A stretch of DNA of 64,000 nucleotides from Lunularia cruciata. Lineage: Eukaryota; Streptophyta; Marchantiopsida; Lunulariales; Lunulariaceae. The notes beneath the pieces are model-generated. The model was not told where the DNA came from, ran no database searches, and saw only the letters and a program-made list of their open reading frames with translations. The stretch spans positions 21,638,001-21,702,000 of the forward strand of contig OX419760.1 of NCBI GenBank assembly GCA_948567375.1. Reading direction: 5' to 3'. How positions within the stretch are numbered: position 1 is the first letter of the stretch; each line of letters starts with the position of its first letter. Shown piece after piece: positions 23,025-34,980 of this stretch. Made by a program: the position numbers and the translations under genes.

Positions 23025-23640
23025 CTTCTTCAAATATCCAACTTTGAGGAGTATTGTGCTCCATTCAATTGATTCAACAAGTCATCAATTTGAGGTAAGC
23101 AATATGCATTCTTCACAGATTTTCTATTAAGATCATGATAATCAATATAAAATCAAAATCTTCCATCCTACTTTGGTACCAATGGTAAAAAATTTCCCCA
23201 AGGAGATGTACTATGATGTATAAAATACTTCTCCAACAACTTAGTCAATGTATTCAAAGTTCTTCTAACTCCTTGGGTGAAAAATGATAGATTGGTCTAC
23301 TCACTAGAGTACTACTTGGAAATAAATCAGTCTTGAAGTGCATACCTTAATCAGAGTGTAACCTTTCTATAAGATCATCCAAAATCATATTTGCAAATTC
23401 CTAAACCATCTTATCAACCATCATTCTTTGAGGTTTCTTATATTCATTAGATTCTCCTTAATGACCATAAGCTTGATCCATATAGTAAAAATAAGAATAT
23501 CTCCTCCAATGCTTGTTCTACAATTGCTACATTGACAACCTTCTTATCTTGGGATTGATTATTCTTTTGTGTCTTCCTTAGAGGTGCCAAATAACCAAAT
23601 CAATAATCTAAACTTTGGTATTCTTGAATTTTTTATTAGG
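23025..23640 (-). pseudogene. Antisense gypsy reverse transcriptase fragment
   Basis: The minus strand from about 23310 down to 23025 reads, across frame changes, SPKELEEL, TKLLEKYFIHHS, SPWG, IDYHDLNRKSVKNAYCLP and QIDDLLNQLNGAQYSSKLD. These are the fingers and palm start of a Ty3/gypsy RT. It stops at the insertion point of LTR copy 3. The preceding stretch to about 23640 is probably the decayed protease-RT linker. It belongs with the gag and LTR at 24.9-26.4 kb as one minus-strand element. Confidence 0.75.
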
Positions 23641-24004
23641 TCTAGTCAAATTGAACTCTATGATGTTTTACATTATAGAGTTTAATTTGACTCCATGATG
23701 TTCAAGTGACAAAAAGCCTTCAATATAAGAGAGTTCTTTAAATATTCCTTCCCAATCCTTAATGTTACAAGATGTGAGGTATGGAATAAAAAACTCTTTC
23801 TATTATCTACATCATCAATTTGCTACCTAATTTTATTTTAATAGAGATATCTTATTTCTTTACTAATTGCATGGACATACAATTAATAAATGACCAATGC
23901 ACACTCAAGTTGACCAAAATCCTCACAAATCAACAAAAATCCTACAAAATATCATACTTCTCAAGTATATTAAATTTGTATACATCAAGTTTTCAATCCT
24001 ATTT

Positions 24005-24757
24005 TGTTATCTTTTGAGGACAGGAGACCTAAGGAGAAACATAGAAGAAAAAATACACAATTTCACACTCAATCTTTGATGCCCCAAAGGAGCAACTTGA
24101 TTGTATTATATAGCAAAAGGGAACTCCTTGAAGGAAGCTCCACCCTTGGATAAAATATATGGATTGGTGAACTATAAGTGATTTCCACTCAGATTGGTAG
24201 CATGCATGGGTGAAATGTCGGTTCTGATCCTATCTGGTTGGTCAAACTATATTTGACCAAAAGGAATCTTAGAGAATATTCCTATAGGAATCCTCCAAAT
24301 TGCATGGGTGAGGTACCATTGGAAAGCCCTTGACAAGATAAACCAAGGAGGAGGGAAGTCCAACCTTTTCTTCCATTGGATGGGGAGGGATCTACACATT
24401 TTCAAGGCATAATTCATCTGTTTAGACCTTAGAAATTGGCTCTGAAGTTTCTAGGGTATTTTTGGCTCCTACCCTATTAGTAGAAGTCCTCTTTTGGTGA
24501 CATCTCTATTTGAACTACCTATCCAATCATGCATAACATCCTTCGAGATGTTACCAAGCCAATTTCCATCTCTAGATAATATGTATAGCGTTTGGTATTA
24601 CAAATTCAAGCTATTTTTAACTCTTGCCCTATTAGTAGAAGTAATATTTTGGTGACACCTCTATCTGATCTACCTAGCCCATCATACATAACATCCTTCT
24701 AGATATTACAAAGCTAATTTTCAACTCTAGATGATATGTCTAGGTATTGGTATTACA
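24005..24757 (-). mobile_element. Solo family-B LTR, copy 4 (753 bp)
   Basis: It is bounded by perfect five-base target duplications TATTT (24000-24004 and 24758-24762). It ends in GGTATTACA on the plus strand and aligns over its whole length with copy 1, including the doubled U3 module. The start (TGTTATCTTTTGAGG) is slightly degraded. It is inserted in the internal region of the minus-strand gypsy element that spans 23.0-26.4 kb. Confidence 0.85.
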
Positions 24758-24879
24758 TATTTGAACAAAGTAGTTTCCAATAAGTGGCTTGATATCTCCT
24801 ATTGAGACTCTTTGTTTCCTTGATCTTCATGCTCCAAGAACTCCATTTGGAAAATAGGTCAAGGTCATTCATTTCTAGT

Positions 24880-25640
24880 TGAACTTTCAACAATATAGTG
24901 TCCAATTTGATGACAAAAAAGCAAGCACCATTTTTTCACAATCATCATTGATCTACCATACCAAGTGGTCTCCATTAGATGGTATCAATTTCCATTGGTA
25001 CCGGCTCTTCCACTCATGCTTGGTTTGTTTTCAAGTTTTGTGGAGGTCTAAGTCAAGACCAAGTTGTGGTAAACAAAGTTCAATCAAAATCAAATTTCAA
25101 TCAATCATAAAAAATCAAAGTTCTCAATCATTTGCATAGTTTCTTCTAGATGCTTTAGTTTGCACATGGTTGCTTTTAATTTGGTGTAAAATTTCAATTC
25201 TCTTACAAATCAATCCATGGCTTTGCCTTCATGTATGTTTGGAATCAACATTTCTTGGTGTTTTAGAATTGTGAAATATAAAACCTACTTGCCCCAATTC
25301 TTTTAGTCAATCTTGTATAGCCTATGTAGCATTCATGTCTTAGAATCTCCTCATGATTTCACTCTTGAAGACTTCTATGTTTAAATTGGAGCAACAAATT
25401 GCCATTGAGTCTGCCCTATTTAGAATTGCCACCATAATTTTACCGCTCTATCTATTTGATTTGAAGCCAAGAGGATTTATCTCTAATCACCAAAAAGATT
25501 TGTAGCTTTAAAGTATTGCTCACAATCAAAGTCAAAGTTCTCCACTGCACTTGGTCAATTCTTACTCTTGAAATGGTTTAGGCTTAGGAAACAACATACA
25601 ATCTTCTTCCTCTTGGAAATTTTCTCTCTTTATTTGCTAT
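24880..25640 (-). pseudogene. Decayed gypsy gag domain
   Basis: Translating the minus strand gives a gag-like series broken by stops: VENFDFDCEQYFKATNLFGD, LLASNQIDRAVKLWWQF, TQWQFVAP and AKLWWQF-type Trp positions, then IHEGKAMDRFVRELKFYTKL. The spacing of Tyr-Phe and Trp residues matches the retrotransposon gag domain. It lies between the LTR at 25995-26411 and the RT fragment, in the correct order for one minus-strand element. Confidence 0.6.
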
Positions 25641-25994
25641 TGACCATCATGATCTCTGTCTTCCAACAATCAAGTAAGATCTTAATTTGTTGTTACATAA
25701 GAATGATAACTTGTGGCATTATTGACATAATTTCTCACTATTAAACTACACTCTTATAACTAAATAAATAAACACATAGGTGCACACATCCACCACTCCC
25801 CAAAAGTTAGAATTAGAAGGATTAATGGTTGATCCCACAAGGTGATCATGTTCAAAAAGTTATGACCAAAACATGAAATGATGAATTGGTTGAAGTGATG
25901 TTTTGGTAGTACATGTATATGGAAATCACCCAATGGTTCAATAGAGTTGGTGGTCCATAAATACCATCCAGCTTATTATTGCTCTAATATTAAT

Positions 25995-26411
25995 ATAAAA
26001 GAACAAGGAGAGAAATAGGAGGATAGAAGATCATATTATAGTTCTCAAATGAGGGAAAATTTGAATGCCAAGCATGAGCTTGGGCCTAGTATCCAGAGGG
26101 AGGTAATACAAGACTAACACATAGCTTCCAAGGAATCCTCCCTCTAAATATTGCCTTCTTGGAGTGCAAGCTAAGCTAACAATAAAGTTGATGTACAAGT
26201 TACTCAATCTTTAGAAATTTTCTAGAAGCTTTTCATCGAGCAGATTCCTTGGAGCTTCTGAATTATTTTAACAATAAATTTAGTAGATTTTTCTATAATA
26301 TTCTTATTATTTCTATGTGTATGCTAGTTCTAAATCTGTTTAGCTATATTTATTTTATTTTGCTAACTCATTAGATTCTCTTAACTTGTTTGCTAAAGTC
26401 ATATTGTTATA
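25995..26411 (-). mobile_element. Diverged family-A-type 5' LTR with primer binding site
   Basis: The plus strand carries GAGGGAAAATTTGAATGCC, AGCATGAGCTTGGGCCTAG and ends CATATTGTTATA, matching the minus-strand solo family-A LTR in the same order with many changes. Just to its left, 25981-25992 reads GCTCTAATATTA, a mutated complement of the Met-tRNA primer site (expected GCTCTGATACCA). This identifies it as the 5' LTR of the minus-strand element with gag at 24.9 kb. One GAA/TTC block (TTCtaGAAgc) survives near 26229. Confidence 0.6.
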
Positions 26412-28274
26412 ATTTTAATCTCTATGGTTATGCAATACCTTGTGGTATGAATCATAAAAAGAATTTGGTGATCATCCTTAATATGTTTTTAGCTTAAATG
26501 TGGTTCTCACAATCAAATAAAATTTGTACACTTCTTTTACAAAGGTCTTTTTATATGAATTTGGCTTAGAAAATTGACACAAACAAATTTTACTTCTTCT
26601 CTAAATGCCCTTTGTTCTACTTGTGGTTGGGCATGTGCCTTTAACTCTTGTGTGAGATGCTCAATTTATAACTACATTGCCTAAATTATTATTTTATTTA
26701 TTATATCTCTCATTTTTATTACTATCAATGAGGAGAAATCAATAGCTTGTAAAAAATTATCACTTACAATGTAAGTGACAACTAGAAGCACTCAAGAATC
26801 ATTTGACATGAGGATAGTATCTTAATAACTTTGACTAACACAAGATTCTACAAATTAATATAAATGGTGCTCACATATCATGTGGATGCATAGAACTGTT
26901 ACTCGATGACATGAATCATCTATTTATTCAATATTTTTGCAATAAAAATCATTTTCAAAAAGAGAAATCAATATCCAAGTCACATTTTCATAACCAATTT
27001 CCAATTCAAACATAAATGATAAACAAAAGAACTAAACTTTGCAATAAAGATAGTATCTAAAGAAGGTCTAACTAAAATAGGAAAATAATATCGATGGTAC
27101 TTGAGCATCATATAGACTCAAAGACCCAATAATTAAACCAAGGTTACTAAGAAAGATCATTGATCTCATTCATACATTGATATTGATTCCAATGTAGAAG
27201 ACAGGAATCCAAGAGAAAAAATAGCAAGGATAAAAAAGTAGTCTATAGTCTAAGTGAACTCCAAGTGGGAAAGATGGCTTAAAGGCCTTGTTATCTTTAC
27301 TTGAAGTGGGTATAGGCTAACTTCTTATCAAAATATGCTATGAACTTTGCAAGAAGTTAATGGTTAATGTAGTGCACATATTTTCACAAAATTTGTTCTT
27401 TTTTTTAATTCCACTCCTATTTGTAAACATATGACAGAATAGTTTAGGAAGGAAAACTTCTTATGGAAGTATCTTTTGGAGTTATGCCTATTTATTTAAA
27501 GGTACAAATGGAAGAAGTACAAATCATAAGGCATTTGGATGAAAGGATGCCAAAGAAGTTAACCCAAAGGGTGGTTGGAGGCAAAGAACTAAATTTCAAG
27601 TACCTTTGTATTCAAACATCATACACAAAAATGAATGTGACACCACCTAGATCAAGAATTGCTACCAGACTATTTGCTATATGGATATTATTTGCATGTT
27701 GCAAGTGTTTTGCATGTGTGAAGAAAAATTATTTACCAAGAACCTATGACGTGTAGGGAAAGACTACTCATTGTCCATCAAGGGCTTTGCATGTATGGAG
27801 AAGGAGTGCTCACCAAATACTCAATCATTGAAGAATGATTGAAGAATTTGACTATAAAACCAAGTGCACACTAATCATTTGAAAATGTGAGTGGCTTTTA
27901 ATTTTGGGTCCTAGCAAGCCGTTGCAGTTCTCAAAAAATTTGTAGTTCTTATAGCATCTGGAGTTGTATTGCCTTTGAACCCTCTCTAGATTTGATAGGA
28001 AACATGTTGTTTTCTTAAGGAAATCTTAGAAATATCCCCAAAGCACTTCTAATTAGTCTAATAGTAAAAAATGATGATCCATTATAGAATTGAGATAATC
28101 TAGAGCAAGCATCTAAGATTCTTCCTTTGGGATTAGGAGTTAAGTGACTTCACAATCATCCATGAGATGAAGGAGAACAAAGAGAAAACTACAATGGACC
28201 TAAGGGGAAACCTATTCAATTAGACCAAAGAGCACTAGAAGATGATGCTTGGACCAGATGTAGCATTGACAAGG
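26412..28274. other. AT-rich transposon debris, no gene recognised
   Basis: All frames are broken. A 97-codon plus-strand frame (27463-27756) shows a Lys/Glu-rich start and a Cys-rich end but no known motif. The right end continues across the solo LTR into 28871, since a five-base duplication joins them. Confidence 0.45.
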
Positions 28275-28870
28275 TGTAATACTCTGAGGATAGGAGACCT
28301 AAAGAGAAACACACCATGAGAAAAACACACTTTCACCGTCAAAGTCCAATGCCCCAAAGGAGCACCTTCTCTTTATTATATAGACAAAGAGGATCTCCTC
28401 CAAGGAAGCTCTACCATAGGATTAGGCACACTGATAGGTGACATGTCAGCAAGCTCCACCCTTGGATTACGTACCTCAATGGGTGACATGTTGGCTCTGG
28501 TCTTATGTGGTTGGTCAAACAAGCTTTGACCGGAATAAATCTTTTAGGGAATCTTCTTATAAAAAGCTCAGAATCACATGGGTGAGGTACCATTGGAAAA
28601 CTCTCAACAAGACAAACCAGGGGGGGAGGAAAGGCCAGCCTATCCTTTTTTGGAAGGAGTTGGCACATTTTTTAGGTCTAATTCATCCGTTTAGGCCTCC
28701 AAAATTGCCTTCAAAGATTTCAAGCATATTTTGATTCCTACTATATTAGTAGAAGTCCCCTTTTGGTGATACCTCTTTCTGATCTATTTTGACCATCATG
28801 TATAACATCATTCTAGTGTTACCAAGCCAAATCTCACATCTAGATCATATGGGTAGCTCTTGGTATTACA
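28275..28870 (-). mobile_element. Solo family-B LTR, copy 5 (596 bp)
   Basis: It is bounded by TGTAATACTCTGAGG and GGTATTACA on the plus strand and flanked by perfect five-base target duplications CAAGG (28270-28274 and 28871-28875). It has one U3 module. It interrupts a decayed plus-strand reading frame that continues after 28875. It is the cleanest solo LTR in the window. Confidence 0.9.
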
Positions 28871-30640
28871 CAAGGGCCATGATAATGGAAATTTTTTTTG
28901 TAGTAAAGGCATTGACCAAAGATATCAAGCAACCTTTGTAAACAAGCGGTCTAAGAATAATGGATCAAAGGTGGGTAGTTACAAAGAGCTAGCCCAAAGA
29001 GCAATTATACAGGCAATTATGAAGTTGTTCAAGCCAAAGAGAACAAGTTATCTTGCCAAGAATCAAGTTGTTTTGGTTTTGTACATGTACCAAGAAGAAC
29101 ATGTCAATTAGGCAAGCATGTTCTAGTTTTATGCAAGGAGTCTACAAAAATAATTTGAAGAAGATGGTGGAGCTACCTACATAGCCCCATTTGCTATACA
29201 TTTCTATATGGGGCTAATTCTTTTATTGAAAAAAGAGCACAAGAAGTTTTCCAACTATTTCCATTCAGTAGAGTACTTTACCTCACAACCCAAAGGTAAG
29301 TTGTTAATCAAGAAGTACCATGTAGAAGATGCAAAGTATGCTAAAACTGGGGAGTTTGTACCAATGGAGGAAGGAACTAATCCAAAGATGACCAAGAGGA
29401 AGCATGTAATCACTTAAAAGCCACAATGACCAACCAAGAGGTTGAGATCAAATCTGCAAATGATTGATGTGTCATCATATGAAGGAGAGACCAAAGATTT
29501 CAAGGAGAAGGAGGAAGAAGAAGAAGAAGAAGAAGAAGAAGAAGAAGAAGAAGAAGAAGAGTCCAAGTATGCTCAATCTTCTCCAAACCTTGAGCAAAAT
29601 GTGTACTGAGAGGAAGAGACAAAGGTGCAAGGAGAGACAATGAATTAGGCAAAAGAACACTTTAACCCCAACCAAGAAGTGAGTGTTCAAGAAGAAAATT
29701 TTGTGAACACCAAAGACCACCTAGATGAAGAAATTTGGCCAAAAAAATCAACAAGAAGCCAAAGGATCCACAACCCAAAGAAGAAGGGGAAGTAGAAGAG
29801 AAAGCCAAAGACCTTCCAATGAAAGTGTAGGCTGGAGTAGGAGAAGGATCAGTTCAAGAAACCCAAGTGCCTATGAAGGATGGGGCTTACTTCATCATAC
29901 ATTCAATGGGAGAAACATAACAATTAACTAGGCTTCTACTACCAAAGTACCAAGAAGTCTACTCGTTTGTGGTGGATTATGCTACTTGGATTTGTAGGCT
30001 GCATAAATTAATCTACACTCAAAATGCCAAGGAGGACCAGCCAAAGAAGGAGAAATCCAAGGTCCAAAACCTATTTAAAGAAGACAAAAGGAAGGTAAAT
30101 GCACCTGGCCAAAATTGAAGGTTCCAATAGTTCCAAATTATAAAGTATAATTTAGAACTAAAGAGGAAAATACCTCCCTTGTATTAGATTGCAACCAAGG
30201 AGAAAAAAAACTACATGGGGGATTGAAAGCACTTCAACTCAAGCAAAAGCAAAAGCAGCTTGGGTATGATGAAAAATTGAAGGCTAAAGACAAAGAGTGG
30301 TGACTATTTACAAATAATTGGAGACTTCTAAGACTCACTTAGTATCCTTGGAGACATTAGATCAATCTCAAATGTTGGAAGAAGCAAAGACTATGATCCA
30401 ACACTTGGAACAAGAGAAATGGAAGGCAATCCAATAGAAAAAGGAGGTCAAAGACCACTTTGTAAGTATGTTGGAGGAAGTAGGAAAAATGAAGGCAACA
30501 AGGCAAAACTCCACAAACTTAAGTTGCATGTTTAAAAGTTAGAAAGGAAGACATATGAAGAAGAGAAGATAGACCAATTAATTTTTAAGCTTAGTGAGAA
30601 TCAAATAGGAAATTCATAGGAACTTGTGATACCTATCTGT
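28871..30640 (+). pseudogene. Decayed transposon-type reading frame with acidic tract and coiled coil
   Basis: Frames at 28860-29111 and 29208-29417 (KKYHVEDAKYAKTGEFVPME) are followed by a Glu tract encoded by the GAA repeat, then Lys/Glu-rich pieces and, near 30340-30500, a helix-forming stretch (ETLDQSQMLEEAKTMIQHLE). Many stops and frame changes show it is dead. No transposase or polymerase motif is seen. It resembles in layout the frames at 35.0-36.6 and 37.5-39.2 kb, which may be accessory proteins of the same element type. I cannot name it. Confidence 0.4.
29511..29561 (+). repeat. GAA/AAG trinucleotide microsatellite
   Basis: About 17 units of a GAA-type triplet with almost no interruptions. 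In the decayed frame it encodes a run of Glu. The purity suggests recent slippage. Confidence 0.95.
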
Positions 30641-33300
30641 TGGAGATAGCCGGATCTATGCAATAGACCAAACTTCTCTTTACAAATTTTAAGGGTGAAG
30701 AAAGTTCTTTGAATTAGAATCTTTTGTCTAAAGACGCTTTGTTGAAAGAAAGTTCTTTGTAGTTGTAGGACATTTGGAGTAAGAATTTATCCAAATACGT
30801 TGGTAGTTGTAGATATGTTTGGAGAGGAAGGCCTTGGGAGTTGTATAGATCTTTGTAGTTGTACATACATTCGGAGTTGTAAGTCCAAAGGAGTGTAAGT
30901 TCAATTTGTGAAGACCTAACACCTTCCCTAACATATGTAAGGTGCCCAATTAACTTACATGTAATTAGGATAAGATGTGACTATAATCCTAAGTGTGTGA
31001 TGTAGGTAGAGATAGAAAATTTCCAAGAATCTACTTAATTATTACATCACTTTGGAGCAAAGCAAAATTGTACTTAAAGCTTCAACCAAAAGATACTTGG
31101 GTTCACTTTTTGCAAGCAAGGTTCAACAATAGGACTCTAAGTTCTTTAATAATATTACAATAATAGGAGTTCATTTTAATTATATCACAATAAAAAATTT
31201 TATTTTGAGTAGTGGTGAATGCTTGTGTTGAGTAGTTGTTAGGAACTTTATAGCAAAGTCACAATTGCTAGAGTGCAAGAAGAAATATTTGTGCTTGATC
31301 ATAATGTCTGATTACTATGAGATCCAAAGGAGCAAATGCATTTTGGAGTCAAGTCTGATTTTGAGCATTGAGAATACAATGGAATTGAAGGGCAAAGACA
31401 TTTCAAGTTGTGCCTTTGGGGAGGGTAATACCCAACCTTTAGAGTCAAAGTCTTTGGAGTGAAAGGGGCTTATGAGTAAAGTGAATCATCACCTTCAAGG
31501 TTAATTTGGAACCTATTGTAGTGAAAGTGATTTTTTGTTTTCACTCTTTTGTAGTGTGCCACAGGGGGTGATACTAATCATTTTTGTGGAGTAGTTTGTA
31601 ACAAAGAGGTTACATAAGAAATAATAAACAAACTGCAACTAAATGACACTTCTCTTCATTTCTAGTCATCTTTTAATTGTATCCTCAAAGGGAAGACCTT
31701 TTATTACCAATTTTACTGATATTTTTTTCAAATTTAAGTCACTTCAACTAATTTGTAACTTGTGGATGTTCTTAGGTACCTTTCAAAGTTCCTTGATGAG
31801 ATTTCTTAGTTGCTTTACAAAGTATTACTTAGAATACATAATAATGTATATGCAAACATTCCTCCAATCATTTTGGTAAATTCCCATACTATTTTGGTAA
31901 ATTCCCATTAAAAAAAAGCTTATATAAATAGAAATATAGAATTTAGAGTATTCACTCTTAAACTAATGCTTACTTATAATACATTTTGATGTAATTCTAT
32001 GTTGTCTAGTATTTATGTTGATCCAATTGCATGGAAATGATGTGAGGAAGAAGAGACTTAAACAACATTTAAAATTGCTATAAATTTTATATTTATAATT
32101 AATATTTTATTAAATTAAATTTATTTTATATAAATAATAGTGATTTTTAGCTAGGTATAAAGCTCATATGTTATCTTCAGATGATTTTGTTTGAAAACCA
32201 TTCAAAGAGAATATGGGTGAAAACAAATTGGAAGTTTTCCAAATATAGTAAAATTAATTTGTAGATTTATACTTATGCATGTGAAGTAAGGATAATATAT
32301 GTACTTATATTTGTACGTCTAGAGTCATGGTATGTTTTTTAATGTATATTATTCATCTTAAATAAGATGGATTGCAAATTTGAATTCATAATTCAAATTA
32401 GCATTGTTACATATAATATTCTATTTTTACTGAAATTTATGTGATTTATTATTTTTATAGCAGCTAGGTAAGTTAGACATATAATATTAGAACATTGGAT
32501 AAGAATATTGGTAGGTTTATAACTTTTATCCTCGATTCAATCCATTTAGTGATAGTAAATGTACGTACTTCATGTTATAACTTACGTGTAGTGGATTCTA
32601 AGTTTGCTTTGATATAAAATTAGCCTTCTTTATGCATTATATTTAATTTGATCTTTAATTAGTATGGCTTGTTATTTTTTTGAATAGTTAGGCGAGACCA
32701 GCAGTTAAGAAACTGATGGATTCATCCTTCTTCTTCTCATTTTTTATTTTATGAATTATGGTGGACCATAAGTCTACTTTTGCCTCCTCCACTCAACCCT
32801 CTCTACCATACCATACTAGATGAGCAGTTGGATGACCATGCAATGTACGGGATAGTGTCCGTCATGAATCTCAAGGATTATACTCGTAACTTATTAAGAT
32901 CAATGCTCTTTAGACTTTTACTAAGAGATTGTTTATTTTTATTTTTATGTATCTACAAAAATCAGATATTTATGTTTATGACTTACTTAGTTTGCGGTGT
33001 ATTATTTAATCTCACAATTTAATTCAATCCAATGAGAAATGATATATTTATTAAAGTTTTCATATATTAAGAGGCGAACAAATAAATAAATGAGACTAAA
33101 ATGAAGAGATTATGTCTTTGATTTCATTATATTTAGAAACGGTTTTACTATCTAACATGATGAACCTACGAATTTATTTGTGAAATATTTATAATTATAT
33201 GATAATTTAATGATTATATAATTTTTATTATTAAATTCGATTGTGGATGCATATGTTTTTACCCATTGTCATTCTACTCATTTGGTTTTCCGAGAGCTGG
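30641..33300. other. AT-rich island DNA, possible unassigned LTR, no gene
   Basis: The region 30640-31250 contains short GTAGTTGTAG-type repeats and could be the end of another LTR element, but I could not define its boundaries. From 31500 to 33300 the DNA is extremely AT-rich with only low-complexity frames. No domain is recognised. Confidence 0.4.
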
Positions 33301-34855
33301 TTTTCCTTTAAATACGGCATATCAATGACACAGTGTACATCTATAAACCGTAAACAATACGAGCCAAGACCATAAGAAAGACTTTGCTATGGAAACGGCA
33401 ACTCGGTTAGATGTGCTAATATAATCCTTCACTTTCACTTTGTTATCTAGCCTTTTATATCGTGTCTCCACTAGCTTCAGCCCTTTCATCGATTTGCCCT
33501 GAGAAGCGAAATTTCAGAAAAGTTGAGGAACGACATCTACCTCCCGAGCCATTAAATCTTGACGACAAGATTACGGCCCAATTTGACGTAAGCTTTACTG
33601 TTCTATCTGATAAGAAGACAGGCTTGCAAGCAAGCCTCGGGTTACTCAGTGGAGAGAGTGAAGTACAGGAATGTTATTTTCAGCATCCAACATGAGCAGC
33701 ACACGCCGAGGACGATAGCGAAAGGTGTCCGTCCATTCTGGATGTTTCGTTGTTTGTCGTCAGGACTAGGACACATCCTGATTGCTACCGATGTCTACTT
33801 CCACATGGCTTTTAATAGGATCATGTGGTTAAGCTGACAACGAACTTTACAGGAAGATTTGACTGCGAGTGCACTTTGTGTCGATGAACCTCTCAAGCCC
33901 ACGGCAGCCCACCAATTGTGAAGATTCTAATGATGAAGCCGGATCTGCCGAGACTTCCTACAAACATGCTCGAACGGAGTACAACTAATGAGCGTTATAC
34001 GTATGCATGATTTCGACCCATGGTAAGCACCGGCCAGAGTAATTTCAATCAATGTTCTTGAGAGGCATGGGAGTGAAATCGCAACCAGTTGTAATGCAGC
34101 ATCACTAAAGAGACAACAGCTCAATAATAGAAACCAGCGTAGGTAAATAGAGTTTGTGGTCGTTTTCTGTCGGCTAAATAGAGAATGATTCCTTTTGCTT
34201 TTGTGTTACTTGATAGCGGTTCAAAGTGTCTTGTATAAAGACAGTGACAGTTTGAGGGTAAGGGAATGATTATGTTCGACTTCTAGTGATTAGCTAGTTA
34301 CTGTATACGGATGCTTCGTCCAATTTAACGATTAGAACGAAGGACGGAATTGTTTCCGATTGTACGACAAAGACGAAGCTTGATGACAGAAAATTTGATT
34401 TCAAGCCTGGTAACGAGCATTTATATGTTTTGGCGCAAAGTCCAATTGATTGACGTCAATTCAAATGCTCAGCCGGTATAAAGAGGATCCTTACAGATAG
34501 GTGATTGAAGAAGCCTTCAACACGCCAAAGAATTATAATTCTCATGCAGAGTCTATCTGATTCGAACCATGCACAATTACTTTGAGTGACTGCCGGAATT
34601 TTAGTGTATGATTCTCGTCTGTGGTATCAGAATTGATCTTGAGCTTTAAGCCGTTACGGAACCAACCCAGTTAAGATAACCTTGACTATATCTCCAGCGG
34701 GATAATTGGGGATATCTCAATTTCTCGTACAACAGTAATATGATTTCCCGATAGAATTGATAATCAACTGACTGCCGGAATGTGTATGTTCATATATTGT
34801 TCCATTTGCGATGCGATTGGATTCAACTATGAAGATTAGTCTTAGTTTATGGTAA
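33301..34855. other. Host-like patch inside the transposon island
   Basis: GC rises to the level of the window flanks. A plus-strand open frame (33462-33695) includes LPPEPLNLDDKITAQFD followed by GAC|GTAAGC, a strong donor context near 33588, so it may contain an exon or exon fragment. A CRE-like palindrome TTGACGTCAA is at about 34451. No gene can be assembled. It ends at dispersed repeat copy D. Confidence 0.4.
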
Positions 34856-34931
34856 CAAGGCGACCACATAAGAACAAGGAGGATGGGAAGACCCTATCAA
34901 ACCCTTACAATTACAATAAAAACACAAAAGG
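34856..34931 (-). repeat. Short dispersed repeat, copy D
   Basis: The plus strand reads AAGGCGACCACATAAGAACA, then GGATGGGAAGACCCTATCAA, ending at CAAAAGGTAAA. It matches the reverse of the repeat except that the GGGGCTTAGCCCC end is lost or cannot be aligned. Host-like DNA lies to its left and transposon-like DNA to its right. Confidence 0.7.
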
Positions 34932-34980
34932 TAAAGGTAGTCTTCGACGGTAGAAATATATCCTATAACATCTAACATAT

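Noticed and set aside
29511-29561. GAA run considered as a CRISPR-like or regulatory array
   Set aside because: It is a plain trinucleotide microsatellite without spacers.
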